Assembly (NCBI GenBank): GCA_049698695.1
Contig: JBAVYH010000187.1
Span: forward strand, 12,353 to 76,352
DNA length: 64,000 nucleotides
Direction of reading: 5' to 3'
Origin: Bog-375 sp049698695
Lineage (GTDB): Bacteria > Acidobacteriota > Terriglobia > Bryobacterales > Bryobacteraceae
Positions 25,217 through 34,181 of the stretch are shown here, one piece after another; position 1 is the stretch's first letter; each line of letters starts with the position of its first letter. A program made the position numbers and the translations under genes. Under the pieces are notes generated by a model. That model made no database searches and was not told the DNA's origin. It saw nothing but the letters and a program-made list of their open reading frames with translations.

Positions 25217-26677
25217 CTACGATCCCATCACCGCCCGCGCCCGCTGGATCGCGGGGTCGCGCTCGGCTTCCACTTCATCGCCCTTCTCCACGCCGAAGGC
25301 CTGGTTGAAGATTTCCGTCTTCAGGCGGCTGGCCACGAAATCGGCTTCCTTCGACCACTCCGTCACCCCGGGCTCGATGTTGTGCCCGGCCAGGAAAACC
25401 TGGAACTGGTCCAGCAGCTCCGGCGTCACTTCAAACTCATCGCTCACCTTGTGGTCGCGCAGGTACTCGGTGGCGAAGGTGGTGAACGATCCTGTGGCTT
25501 CCAGCACCTCCCGCAACCGGTCCATCGCCGGCGGCGCTACCAGGATGTCCGGCTGGATGCCGCCGCCTCCGGTCACCACCCGGCCGCTGTCGGTGCGGAA
25601 TTGTTTCGCCTTGTTGGGATGCGAGGTGCTGGCCGCCAGCTCAAATTGCGCCGCATCGAGCGGCTTCTGGATCGACCGCCCGCTGGGCGTGTAGTAGAGC
25701 GCCGTCGTCAGTGCCAGGCCTGTGCCCTCGCTCAACGGATACACCGTCTGCACCAGGCCCTTGCCGTAGCTGGGCTCGCCCAGCACCGTGGCGCGGTCGT
25801 GATCCTGCAGCGCCCCGGTGACGATCTCCGAGGCGCTGGCGGTCTTGCCGTTGATCAGAATCGCCAGCTTGAAACCGTAGGGCTTGGCGCTGGCGGGCAC
25901 GGTCTCCGCCTTCTCCGGAACGTGCCGCCCGCGCATCGTGAGGATGGTCTGGCCGGGCCGCAGGAACAGCGACGCCGTCTCCAACGCCGCAGCCACCATC
26001 CCGCCGGGGTTGTTGCGAAAATCCAGTATCAGGCCGGTCAGGCGGTCGCCGCCGAGCTTCTCTATCGCCTCCTTGAGCTCCTCGACGGTGTGCTCGTCGA
26101 AGCTCGAAACCCGTATATACCCCACGCCCGCGCCCACGAAGAACGCTCGCTCCACGCTCGGGGATTCCATCTCGGCCGGAATCAGGGTGAAGTCGAGGAT
26201 GCGCGCCGTGCCCGCTCTGCGCACCGCCAGCCGCGCTGGCCGCTGCCGCGATTCCGACAGCAGCTCCGTCAATTGGTCCAGGTCCAGCCGCGCGATCACG
26301 TAGCCGTTCACCGCCAGAATTTCGTCTCCCGGCGACAGCCCCGCTTTGGCCGACGGCGTGCCCGGCAGCGTCTGCAGCACGATCACGCGCCCCGGAAGTA
26401 TCGACACCACGCTGCCGAAACCCTTTTGCGTGGATGCCTCCATCTTTTTGAGCTGATCGAACTGGCCGGGATCGAAGAACACCGAATGCGGATCGAGCAC
26501 TCCCAGCAGGCCGGGAATAGCGCCCTGGTAAAAAGCCCGGTCCGCACTCACCGGGTCGGCGGCGTTGCTTTCCACCGACACGTAGGCGGAGATGAGGGAT
26601 TTGACTTGCGAATCCAGGTCGTCTGCAGCGCCCAGCGTCAGCGCGGCCGCGAACAAAGCTGCGATGAGACGAACCAT
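25217..26677 (-). CDS. S41 carboxy-terminal processing protease
   Basis: 486 aa periplasmic serine protease. A signal peptide (1 to about 18) precedes an N-terminal helical domain, a PDZ domain (around GFGSVVSILPGRV to PGDEILAVNGY, residues 86-127) and the S41 catalytic domain. The Ser/Lys dyad is Ser281 (NGKTASASE) and Lys306 (PSYGKG), 25 residues apart as in Prc/CtpA. The ATG at 26677 overlaps by one base the stop of a 47-codon ORF (TGATG), so translation is coupled. It is the last gene of the arginase/ddl operon. Confidence 0.93.
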   Translation of the reverse strand: MVRLIAALFAAALTLGAADDLDSQVKSLISAYVSVESNAADPVSADRAFYQGAIPGLLGVLDPHSVFFDPGQFDQLKKMEASTQKGFGSVVSILPGRVIVLQTLPGTPSAKAGLSPGDEILAVNGYVIARLDLDQLTELLSESRQRPARLAVRRAGTARILDFTLIPAEMESPSVERAFFVGAGVGYIRVSSFDEHTVEELKEAIEKLGGDRLTGLILDFRNNPGGMVAAALETASLFLRPGQTILTMRGRHVPEKAETVPASAKPYGFKLAILINGKTASASEIVTGALQDHDRATVLGEPSYGKGLVQTVYPLSEGTGLALTTALYYTPSGRSIQKPLDAAQFELAASTSHPNKAKQFRTDSGRVVTGGGGIQPDILVAPPAMDRLREVLEATGSFTTFATEYLRDHKVSDEFEVTPELLDQFQVFLAGHNIEPGVTEWSKEADFVASRLKTEIFNQAFGVEKGDEVEAERDPAIQRARAVMGS

Positions 26678-26820
26678 CAATTGGGCCAGTTTGGGGTGAT
26701 GCTGACGGGAACGCCCGGGTAACGAACCGGTTGCAACAGGCCCTCGGCTAATGTCTCGGGGGTTTCCAGGCGCAGCCGTTCCGCGCGCATCGGTATCCGG
26801 TATTTGGGAAGGCTTGCCAT
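26677..26820 (-). CDS. Small conserved-position ORF (47 aa), unknown function
   Basis: Starts MASLPKYRIPMRAERLRL and ends with VSITPNWPN. It begins 22 bases after the ddl stop, has AAGGGCGAG as a possible ribosome site, and its TGA overlaps the S41 protease ATG (TGATG). It is hydrophilic, with basic and proline residues, no signal peptide and no membrane segment. The frame is open further to 26886 but that part lies inside ddl. I do not recognise the sequence. Its placement suggests at least a role in coupling translation of the protease. Confidence 0.6.
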   Translation of the reverse strand: MASLPKYRIPMRAERLRLETPETLAEGLLQPVRYPGVPVSITPNWPN

Positions 26821-26842
26821 CGAACTCGCCCTTATTCGTATT

Positions 26843-27820
26843 CTATCGCGTGAAGCGCGTAGCTTTCCGCTGCCGCTGGCGGTCAAGCGCCAGTTCGATC
26901 AGCCGGTCGAGCAGCGCTGGAAACGGCAGGCCGCTATGCTCCCACATTTTCGGGTACATGCTGATTGAAGTGAAACCGGGAATGGTATTGATCTCGTTGA
27001 TGTACAGCTTGCCGGTCGCGTTCTCCAGCAGGAAATCCACCCGCGCCATCCCTTCGCACTCCACCGCGCGGTAACACTCCATCGCCAGCCGCCGCAGCTC
27101 CGCCGTGGTCTGGGGCGGCAGATCGGCCGGCACCTGGGTCCGGGCCAGGTCCAAAGTGTATTTATCGTCGTAATCGTAAAATTCGCGCGAGGGTAGAATC
27201 TCGCAGGGCAGGGAAGCGGCGGGCGACTCGTTGCCCAGCACGGCGCACTCCAGTTCGCGGCCCGCGATGCCGCGCTCCACAATCACCTTGCGGTCGTATT
27301 CGGCGGCCAGCGCGAACGCCGCCTCCAGTTCGCGCGCGTTGTGCGCCTTCGAAATCCCCACCGACGAGCCCAGGTTGGCCGGCTTCACGAACACCGGGAA
27401 GGGCAAGGCGGCGCAGGCTTCCGCCACGTTCGCCGTCCCGCGCGGCAGCGCCACGAAGTCGACAACCGGCAACATCCGTTCCATGCAGACACGTTTGGTC
27501 ATCTCCTTGTCCATGGCAACGGCGGAGCCCAACACCCCTGCGCCCACGTATGGCAGACCGGCCAGTTCCAGCAGCCCCTGCACCGTGCCATCCTCGCCGA
27601 AAGTTCCGTGCAGCACCGGGAACACCACGTCGATTTCCGGCTGCACCTCCGGCTCGGGCAGGATGGGCCGCGGCGACCACTTGCCGTCCTTGCCGATAAA
27701 ATACTCCAGAACCTCGTACTTGCCGGGATCGAGCCCGGCGATGATGGCACGCGCCGAACGCACCGACACCTCGTGTTCCCCGCTGCGGCCGCCGTACACG
27801 ACCGCCACTCGCAGCTTCAT
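26843..27820 (-). CDS. ddl: D-alanine--D-alanine ligase
   Basis: 325 aa ATP-grasp enzyme joining two D-alanines for peptidoglycan. The start at 27820 gives KLRVAVVYGGRSGEHEVS, the normal N-terminus with the GxSxEHEVS loop; the longer frame runs antiparallel through arginase and is not used. HGTFGEDGTVQGLLEL, KPANLGSSVGISK (ATP grip) and the C-terminal metal site NEINTIPGFT are present. The ATG overlaps the arginase stop by four bases. The operon order arginase, ddl, small ORF, S41 protease puts two envelope functions together. Confidence 0.95.
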   Translation of the reverse strand: MKLRVAVVYGGRSGEHEVSVRSARAIIAGLDPGKYEVLEYFIGKDGKWSPRPILPEPEVQPEIDVVFPVLHGTFGEDGTVQGLLELAGLPYVGAGVLGSAVAMDKEMTKRVCMERMLPVVDFVALPRGTANVAEACAALPFPVFVKPANLGSSVGISKAHNARELEAAFALAAEYDRKVIVERGIAGRELECAVLGNESPAASLPCEILPSREFYDYDDKYTLDLARTQVPADLPPQTTAELRRLAMECYRAVECEGMARVDFLLENATGKLYINEINTIPGFTSISMYPKMWEHSGLPFPALLDRLIELALDRQRQRKATRFTR

Positions 27821-28731
27821 AAGATGCGTTTTCCCATCCCCGACATCACCATCTCCACCGCCAGATCGGCCGTGCGGTTCGATTCGTCGATCACCGGGTT
27901 TACTTCCACCACCTCCATCGACACCATCTTCCCCGAATCGCAGATCATTTCCATTGCCAAATGCGCTTCCCGGTATGTGGCGCCGCCGCGCACCGGCGTG
28001 CCTACCCCGGGGGCATCCTTGGGGTCGACGAAATCCATATCGAGGGAAAGATGGAAACCATCGGTCGAGCCTGAGGCCGTGCGAATCGCTTCTTCCATCA
28101 CCGCGTTCATGCCGCGTTCGTCTATGTCGCGCATGGTGAACGCCCGCACGCCCGAATCGCGCACAATCGACCGCTCCAGTCGATCCACGTCGCGCAATCC
28201 CACAATCGCCGCGTTGGCGGCGCTGACCTTGGGCTGAAAGCCGAACAGGTCCACCAGCTCCGGCGCGCCGCGGCCCAGAATCGCCGCCAGCGGCATCCCG
28301 TGCACGTTGCCGCTGGGGCTGGACCCGGGCGTGTTCATATCGGCGTGCGCATCCAGCCAGATCAGGCCGATGCCGCGCCCCAAGCGCCGATAGTGCTGCG
28401 CCACCCCGCTCATCGTGCCTACCGCCACCGAATGGTCTCCGCCCAGCACCAGCGGCAGCCAGCCCCGCTCCAGCACCTCCGTCACCTGTTGGCCCAGCCG
28501 CTCGCACGCTGCCACGATCTGTGCCAGGTACTTGGCATGCGGGTCGCCCTCGGCGCAGCTCTCCGCCTGTTCCACCGCAATGTTGCCCAGGTCTTCCACT
28601 TCGTATCCGAGCGCCGCCACGCGCGCGTTCAGATTGGCCACCCGCAGCGCCGAGGGGCCCATGTCCACGCCGCGCCGCCCTTGCCCTAAATCGAGCGGCG
28701 CACCGATCACCGCGATGTGCGAATGTCGCAT
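27817..28731 (-). CDS. rocF: Arginase
   Basis: 304 aa ureohydrolase splitting arginine to ornithine and urea. The dinuclear manganese motifs are GGDHS (97-101), DAHAD (127-131) and SLDMDFVDP near residue 227, and the N-terminal GAPLDLGQGRRGVDMGPSA is typical of true arginases. Trimer-sized length matches. It lies 58 bases downstream of a sugar-phosphate isomerase gene and overlaps ddl by four bases. Agmatinase is a less likely alternative. Confidence 0.93.
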   Translation of the reverse strand: MRHSHIAVIGAPLDLGQGRRGVDMGPSALRVANLNARVAALGYEVEDLGNIAVEQAESCAEGDPHAKYLAQIVAACERLGQQVTEVLERGWLPLVLGGDHSVAVGTMSGVAQHYRRLGRGIGLIWLDAHADMNTPGSSPSGNVHGMPLAAILGRGAPELVDLFGFQPKVSAANAAIVGLRDVDRLERSIVRDSGVRAFTMRDIDERGMNAVMEEAIRTASGSTDGFHLSLDMDFVDPKDAPGVGTPVRGGATYREAHLAMEMICDSGKMVSMEVVEVNPVIDESNRTADLAVEMVMSGMGKRIL

Positions 28732-28789
28732 ATGAAAACTGTGCAGGCGCCCGGTCGCTTGCGCGCCGAATGCGCGGACGTCCGCGCCC

Positions 28790-29620
28790 CTACGCTTCCT
28801 CCAGCCGGTCGAAAACCCGCATGATCAGATCCATCGGGTGGGCGATCTCCGGCTTCTCCTTCAGTTCCAGCACCAGGGGAAACTGCCCAGCCTGGCCGCG
28901 GAACAACGCCATAGCCTGCTTCCAGTCCACCGTTCCTCCTTCGCTTTCGAACGGGAACAGGTGCTGGTCGGTCTTGCCGTCATTGTCGTGAACGTGAGTG
29001 GAGCGGATGCGCGGCTTCATCATCCGGAACGCCGCCTCCACGCCCTCGTGCATGTTGGCATGGCCGCTGTCGAAGACGTAGTTCAAGCCGATATGCGTCA
29101 ACTCCTCGAACAGCAGAAGGCGCTCCGCGCTCGAAAGCTCGTTGGGAATGTTCTCGAGCAGTATGTCCACGCCGCGCTGGCGCGCGAACAGGCTCAATTC
29201 CTCCAGCGCCGCGAAGGCCGCGTCGAACTTGCGCAGGTCGAACTCCTCGCCGCTCACCCCGAGGTGCTGAATCAGGTAGCGGAAAGGAATCACCTCGGCA
29301 ATCTCCAGCGCGCGCTTGATTTCGTCCACCATCTCCAGCCGCTTGCCCTTCACCGGTTCGGTAATCGTGATCACCGCGTGCGGCCCGGACCGCCCCCAGA
29401 TCTCGTCGGTGTACATGGGCGAATGTACCGAGTGCAGCTTCAGCTCCGAGTCGCGAAACCAATGGCCCAGCTCGGCGATCTGCGCCTTGTCGCGATAGTC
29501 CAGGTGCTGCCGGGCGCAGTATATCTCCACCGCCGGAATTCCGGCCTGCTCGATGCGTTGCAGCGTCGCCCCGGTCAGCCGGTGATTGACGAACACGTGC
29601 GTCGAAAGTACGTGGTCCAT
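28790..29620 (-). CDS. Sugar phosphate isomerase/epimerase (AP-endonuclease 2 fold)
   Basis: 276 aa TIM barrel of the xylose-isomerase-like superfamily. Visible metal-site segments include the Glu of ILLENIPNE, the His of YVFDSGHANMH and the HVHDNDGKTDQHLFP block near the C-terminus. There is no signal peptide. Family members isomerise or epimerise keto-sugars or inosose-like compounds, and a few are true endonucleases; the spacing here fits the sugar-acting group. It sits between ggt (24 bases upstream) and arginase and is probably cotranscribed with them. Confidence 0.88.
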   Translation of the reverse strand: MDHVLSTHVFVNHRLTGATLQRIEQAGIPAVEIYCARQHLDYRDKAQIAELGHWFRDSELKLHSVHSPMYTDEIWGRSGPHAVITITEPVKGKRLEMVDEIKRALEIAEVIPFRYLIQHLGVSGEEFDLRKFDAAFAALEELSLFARQRGVDILLENIPNELSSAERLLLFEELTHIGLNYVFDSGHANMHEGVEAAFRMMKPRIRSTHVHDNDGKTDQHLFPFESEGGTVDWKQAMALFRGQAGQFPLVLELKEKPEIAHPMDLIMRVFDRLEEA

Positions 29621-29644
29621 GGTCTTCGTTCAGTCCTTTCGAGC

Positions 29645-31309
29645 CTAATATCCTCGCGCCGCGGCTTCGGTTCGCGGATCGGCCGCACCCGCGAGCCAGC
29701 CATCTTCCCACTGAATCGCCGCGCAGTCGCCGATTGCGTTCACTCGCCGGATCTTGTAGCCGCGTCTCTCCAGCAGCGCGATCGTATCCGGCGAATAGCC
29801 CGGCTCCACGGCCAGCACATCCGGCAGCCACTGATGATGGAAGCGCGGCCAGTTCACCGCGTCCTGCACGTTCATCCGGAAATCGAGCACGTCTACCATC
29901 ACTTCCAGCACAGTGTTGATAATCGTCGGCCCGCCGGGCGAGCCCAGCGCCAAAAACGGCTTGCCGTCCTTCAGCACCATGGTGGGCGTCATCGAGGAGA
30001 GCGGCGTTTTGCCCGGCGCGATCGCGTTGGCTTCGCCCTGCACCAGCCCGAACATGTTGGGCGCGCCCGGCTTGGCGGCGAAATCGTCCATTTCATTGTT
30101 GAGCAGAAATCCCAGCCCCGCCGCCGTTACCTTGCTGCCGTAGCCGCCATTCAGCGTATACGTCACCAGCGCGACGTTGCCCGCTCGGTCGGCGATGGAA
30201 TAGTGGGTGGTATCTTTCGATTCCTTCACTTCGAATTGCTTCGCATGCACCTCGCTGCTGGGCGTGGCGCGCTCCGGGTCAATCGACGCCCGGAGCTTCA
30301 GGAGGTACGCCGGGTCCAGCAGGCTCTCCGTCGGAACCTTCACGAAATCCGGATCGCCCATCAGCTCGGCGCGATCGGCGAAAAAGCGCCGCATGGCCTC
30401 CGCCATGTAATGCACCACCTCAGCCGAACCCGCGCCGCCCTTCTCGTAACCGGTGCCTTCCAGCACCCCCAGCATCTGCAGAATGCCGATGCCACCCGAG
30501 CTCGGCGGCGGCGACGTGATGATGCCGTAGCCGCGGTATTGGCCGGTGAGCGGTTGGCGCTCGATCACGGTATATCCGAACAGATCGGCTTCGGTGATCA
30601 GCCCGCCGTGCTCCTCGATGTCTTTCGCCAGCAGGTGCGCGGTCTCACCTTCGTAGAAATCGGTGGCGCCCAGCCGCTCGATGCGCTCCAGCGTGCGCGC
30701 CAGCTCCGGCTGCACCAGCACGTCCCCAGCCTGGTAGTAGTTTCCGTCGCGCAGGAAAATGCGCTTCGATTCCGCAAAGCGGCCCAAGCCCTTCGCGCTG
30801 GCCCGCAGCGATTCCGCCTGCGCATAAGACAGCGGGAACCCTTTCGCCGCCAGTTCCACCGCCGGCCGCACCAGGTCGGCCCATGGCCTGCCGCCGAACC
30901 TTTTCCACGCGTATTCGAGGCCGCGCACCGTCCCCGGCACGCCGGAGGCGCGATAGCCGATGACGCTGTCCTCGGTCGGCTTGCCGGCGCGGTCCAGGTA
31001 CATGTTGCGCGTGGCGGCGGCCGGCGCGCGCTCGCGGAAGTCGATGAACGAGGTGCGCCCGTCCGCCATCCGCACCAGCATGAAACCGCCCCCGCCAATA
31101 TTGCCCGCCGCGGGATGCGTCACCGCCAGCGCGAAACCCACCGCCACTGCCGCATCCACCGCGTTGCCGCCGGCTTTCAGCACTTCTAGGCCCGCGTCTG
31201 CGGCGTGGAACTCGCGCGCCACTACCATCCCGTGCCGCGCGCGCACCGGTTGCGCGCCCTGCGCCAAGAGCGCGATCGCCAGCAGCAATGGAACCAGTAT
31301 GCGCCGCAT
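29645..31309 (-). CDS. ggt: Gamma-glutamyltransferase, periplasmic
   Basis: 554 aa Ntn hydrolase that cleaves or transfers the gamma-glutamyl group of glutathione. The start at 31309 gives a clear signal peptide (RRILVPLLLAIALLAQ). The self-processing site is the first Thr of TTHYS (Thr367), which becomes the nucleophile of the small subunit; the oxyanion/substrate blocks GNIGGGGF and PLSSMTPT and the GSPGG motif are all present. The ribosome site is poor. It probably heads the operon ggt, isomerase, arginase, ddl, although a dispersed repeat separates it from rlmB upstream. Confidence 0.94.
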   Translation of the reverse strand: MRRILVPLLLAIALLAQGAQPVRARHGMVVAREFHAADAGLEVLKAGGNAVDAAVAVGFALAVTHPAAGNIGGGGFMLVRMADGRTSFIDFRERAPAAATRNMYLDRAGKPTEDSVIGYRASGVPGTVRGLEYAWKRFGGRPWADLVRPAVELAAKGFPLSYAQAESLRASAKGLGRFAESKRIFLRDGNYYQAGDVLVQPELARTLERIERLGATDFYEGETAHLLAKDIEEHGGLITEADLFGYTVIERQPLTGQYRGYGIITSPPPSSGGIGILQMLGVLEGTGYEKGGAGSAEVVHYMAEAMRRFFADRAELMGDPDFVKVPTESLLDPAYLLKLRASIDPERATPSSEVHAKQFEVKESKDTTHYSIADRAGNVALVTYTLNGGYGSKVTAAGLGFLLNNEMDDFAAKPGAPNMFGLVQGEANAIAPGKTPLSSMTPTMVLKDGKPFLALGSPGGPTIINTVLEVMVDVLDFRMNVQDAVNWPRFHHQWLPDVLAVEPGYSPDTIALLERRGYKIRRVNAIGDCAAIQWEDGWLAGAADPRTEAAARGY

Positions 31310-31367
31310 CAAGTTGATTCTAACGTGTATCGCGATCCGCATACCGTGGCGCGGGTTCACCCAAAGT

Positions 31368-31420
31368 TGTGGTGCGGGCTGTCAAGCCTGCTGAGCCGAG
31401 AGTCTTCTCGGCTTTTCTTA
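31368..31420. repeat. Two-hairpin dispersed repeat (copy 2)
   Basis: Close copy of 17303-17355: GTGGTGCGGGCTGTCAAGCC, then AGCCGAGA-GTCT-TCTCGGCT (perfect 8-base stem) followed by TTTCTTA. On the plus strand this is a textbook intrinsic terminator shape, but both flanking genes are on the minus strand, so termination of a gene is not its evident role here. Confidence 0.8.
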
Positions 31421-31437
31421 CCGTGATTGACCCAGGC

Positions 31438-32148
31438 TCAGCCCGCCTGTCTGCGCTTCCATTCGAACAGCACGATGCCGGCCGCTACCGACACGTTGAG
31501 CGACGAAATCTTTCCCGCCAGCGGAATCCGCACCAGCACATCGCAGTGCTTCTTCACCTGCTCGTGCAAGCCTTTGCCTTCGCCGCCCAGCACGATCGCG
31601 GTCGGCAGCGAATAGGCCACGTGGTCGTACGGTTCCGCGCCCCGCTCGTCCAGCCCGTAGATCCAGTAACCGCGCGCTTTCAGATCTTCGAGCGTGCGGT
31701 TGATGTTGGTGACGCGCGTCACCGGCAGGTGCTCGATCGCGCCCGCCGCGGCTTTCGCCGCTACATCCGTCAGGCTGGCCGCGCGGCGCTCCGGAATGAT
31801 GACGCCTCCCGCGCCCGCCGCGTGCGCCGTGCGGATCACCGCGCCCAGGTTGTGCGGGTCCTCCACGCCATCCAGCACCACCAGCAGCTCCGCCCGCGCC
31901 ACTTGTTCGAGCTCGGCATACTGGCGCGCCGCACCCATCGCGATCACTCCCTGGTGTGCCGTGGTCCCCGCCAGCCGGTCGAGCGCCGGCCGCGGCTCAA
32001 AGCGCACCGGCACTCCCGCGCGCCGCGCCAGGTCAATGAGCTCCTGCAAGCGCGGCCCGCCCGCGCCCTTGGCCACCAGCAGCCGCTCCAGCGGATGCTG
32101 GGCGCGCAACGCTTCGCCCACCGGATGAATTCCGCTGAGGATCGGCAT
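31438..32148 (-). CDS. rlmB: SPOUT 23S rRNA 2'-O-methyltransferase, RlmB type
   Basis: 236 aa SpoU-family enzyme expected to methylate G2251 of 23S rRNA with S-adenosylmethionine. The trefoil-knot motifs are motif 1 DPHNLGAVIRTA, motif 2 IVLGGEGKGL and motif 3 SLNVSVAAGI, preceded by the small RNA-binding N-terminal domain (SGIHPVGEAL). The gap to the upstream AhpD-like gene is five bases. The family also includes TrmH-like tRNA enzymes; the N-terminal domain favours RlmB. Confidence 0.9.
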   Translation of the reverse strand: MPILSGIHPVGEALRAQHPLERLLVAKGAGGPRLQELIDLARRAGVPVRFEPRPALDRLAGTTAHQGVIAMGAARQYAELEQVARAELLVVLDGVEDPHNLGAVIRTAHAAGAGGVIIPERRAASLTDVAAKAAAGAIEHLPVTRVTNINRTLEDLKARGYWIYGLDERGAEPYDHVAYSLPTAIVLGGEGKGLHEQVKKHCDVLVRIPLAGKISSLNVSVAAGIVLFEWKRRQAG

Positions 32149-32153
32149 CAGGC

Positions 32154-32654
32154 TTACGGCAGAATCTGCAGGCCGTTGTTGAACCGGTTGGTGAAGTTGG
32201 CCATCGCCGCCACCAACGTGATCTCGACAATCTGCTCCTGGGTGAAATGCGCGAAGAGCGCTTCGCGCGATTCCGTGGCCGTCGCCGTGCGCGTCAGGTC
32301 GCGCGCATATGCGATCGCCGCGCGCTCGGCCGCGCCGAACGGTTTTTCATCACCGGCCTGGAGCGCCCGCATCTCATCGTTGGTTACGCCGGCCTTGGGC
32401 GCACTCGCCTTGTGCGCGGCGGTGCAGAAGGCGCACCGGTTGGTGTAGGAGCAGGTCAGGTACACCAGTTCTTTCACGCGCTGCCCTACCGAGCCGGGGC
32501 CCACGATTGCGCCGTACAGGGGCACAAAAGTCTTCAGCACTTCCGGCCGGTTCGCCATGGCGCGGAAGAAAGCGTTGGGCTTCTTAGACTTGGCCTCGAG
32601 ATTGGCCAGAAACTCGTTGTGCGCGGGGTCCGCGCCTTGAATCGGAATCGGCAT
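32154..32654 (-). CDS. Carboxymuconolactone decarboxylase/AhpD-like protein
   Basis: 166 aa with start at 32654; the longer frame runs into a palindromic repeat. The AhpD fold is shown by the helical repeat with the redox pair NRCAFCTAAHK (CxxC) and the conserved downstream His, then FTQEQIVEITLVAAMANFTNRFNNGL. Such proteins reduce peroxides through a disulfide relay or act as peroxidase-related scavengers. It sits directly in front of rlmB; the functional link is unclear. Confidence 0.88.
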   Translation of the reverse strand: MPIPIQGADPAHNEFLANLEAKSKKPNAFFRAMANRPEVLKTFVPLYGAIVGPGSVGQRVKELVYLTCSYTNRCAFCTAAHKASAPKAGVTNDEMRALQAGDEKPFGAAERAAIAYARDLTRTATATESREALFAHFTQEQIVEITLVAAMANFTNRFNNGLQILP

Positions 32655-32683
32655 AGCAACCAGTATAGACTCGGTCAAGTCAG

Positions 32684-32776
32684 AGGTAGGACAGACGATC
32701 GGTTTTTGTCGTCTGTCAAGGCGCCGCGCTGTCATCGAGGCATGACGGACCACGAAAGACGATGGTCTGTCCTACC
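32684..32776. repeat. Inverted repeat AGGTAGGACAGAC...GTCTGTCCTACCT
   Basis: Arms of 17 bases at 32684-32700 and 32760-32776 pair at 16 of 17 positions. The spacer has further pairing (GACGATCGG, GTCTGTCAAGG, GGACCACGAAAGACG). The right arm runs over the gntP stop codon (32772-32774), so on the minus strand it forms a hairpin straight after gntP and before the AhpD-like gene, a possible terminator. Confidence 0.72.
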
Positions 32777-34109
32777 TGCTCAGCGCGTGCGCCGCCAGCA
32801 CGATCAGCAGGCCCACGAAGGCGCCCACCATCTTCATCGCCGTCCAGGCGCGGAGCGTCTGCGGCACCGTCATTCCGAAGTATTGGTTCACCAGCCAGAA
32901 GCCGGAATCGTTGACGTGCGACGGCCCCGAACCGCCGCAGCACAGCGCCAGCACGATGATCTCCGGGCTGTAGCCGGGAATGCCCCTCACGATCGGCGCC
33001 ACAATGCCGGCTGCGCTGATGATGCCGACCGTGGCCGAGCCCATCGCCACCCGCAGCACCATCGCTATCACGAACACCACGATCAGCGGCGACAGCGACG
33101 ATGTTACCAGCAGCCTCCCCGCCACCGCGCCCACTCCCGAATCCACAATCACCTGCTTGAACGCGCCGCCGCCACCCATGATGCACAGCAGCGCGCCCAT
33201 CGGCGCCAGCGAGTCGGCCGCCATCCTCATCGCCCGCTCGCGGGAAACGCCGCGCCGCAGGCCGAACAAATAAAGCGACGCCAGCGCGGCAATCGTCAGC
33301 GCGGTGAACGGGTGCCCCAAAAAGACCGCCACGCCGCGCATCGGTACGTTCACCAAGGTGGCCAGCGCGGCGCCGAAGATCAGCCCCACCGGCAGCAGCA
33401 GCAGCATAATCACCATCCACACCGGTGGCGGCGCGCTTCCGTCTCCGGTCCGCGGCGCCGCCGAAGCGATTTCCGGCACTCCTACGTCGATGCGCTTGGC
33501 GATCCATTGGCCGTAGAAAATGCCCGAAACCACCGCGATCGGGATCGAGACGGCGATGCCGTAAAGAATCGTGCGGCCTAAGTCGGCGCCCATCAGTTGC
33601 GCCGCGGCCGCCGGCGCCGGATGCGGCGGCACCAGCGAATGTGCGATCGTCAGCGCCGCCGCCATAGGCACGCCGTAGAAAAGCAGCGACCGCTTCGTCT
33701 CCCGCGCCAGGTTCCACACCAGCGGCACCAGGATGATGAAGCCCACCTCGAAGAAGATCGGCAGCCCGACCAGAAACGCGGCCACCAGCATGGCCCAGGC
33801 CGCGCGCTCTCGCCCGAACCGTTCGAGCAGCCAATCGGCCAGCACCACGCCGCCGCCCGAAACCTCCAGGTAGCGCCCGATCATCGCGCCCAGCCCAACC
33901 ACCACCGCGATGAATCCCAGCGAATCGCCGAAGCCGCTCTGGATGGATTTGAGCACCCTTTCCGGCGCCATGCCGGCCGCCAGACCAAGCGCCATGCTGG
34001 AAATCAGCAGCGCCAGAAACGCGTGCAGCTTGACCGCCAGAATCAGCAACAGCAGCAGCGCAATCGACGCCGTGGTGAGCAGAACCAGGTACGTGCCATT
34101 CGCCGGCAT
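32772..34109 (-). CDS. gntP: GntP-family gluconate/organic acid:H+ symporter
   Basis: 445 aa membrane protein with about 12-14 hydrophobic segments. Family blocks are visible: GFGDSLGFIAVVVGLGAMIGR, VGLPIFFEVGFIILVPL, SLVPPHPAPAAAA and the C-terminal SGPSHVNDSGFWLVNQYF. Members import gluconate or related acids such as glycerate or fructuronate. The next gene upstream, divergent, is an MFS transporter of the anion:cation symporter type, which may handle similar acids. The gene name is by family; the substrate is not proven. Confidence 0.92.
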   Translation of the reverse strand: MPANGTYLVLLTTASIALLLLLILAVKLHAFLALLISSMALGLAAGMAPERVLKSIQSGFGDSLGFIAVVVGLGAMIGRYLEVSGGGVVLADWLLERFGRERAAWAMLVAAFLVGLPIFFEVGFIILVPLVWNLARETKRSLLFYGVPMAAALTIAHSLVPPHPAPAAAAQLMGADLGRTILYGIAVSIPIAVVSGIFYGQWIAKRIDVGVPEIASAAPRTGDGSAPPPVWMVIMLLLLPVGLIFGAALATLVNVPMRGVAVFLGHPFTALTIAALASLYLFGLRRGVSRERAMRMAADSLAPMGALLCIMGGGGAFKQVIVDSGVGAVAGRLLVTSSLSPLIVVFVIAMVLRVAMGSATVGIISAAGIVAPIVRGIPGYSPEIIVLALCCGGSGPSHVNDSGFWLVNQYFGMTVPQTLRAWTAMKMVGAFVGLLIVLAAHALSR

Positions 34110-34181
34110 TGAGCGCCATTCTACCCCGATCGGCGGAGCCGGCGCTTTGGGCCGCGCTTATAAAGGATAGAATAACGGGCT

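Noticed and set aside
27821..28507. N-terminal extension of the ddl frame
   Set aside because: It runs through arginase in a second frame and lacks homology; the ATG at 27820 gives the conserved N-terminus and a 4-base overlap.
28838..31189. 783-codon open frame on the plus strand opposite ggt, the epimerase and arginase
   Set aside because: Arg/His/Gln-rich translation without domains; it is the complement of well-supported minus-strand genes in GC-rich DNA.
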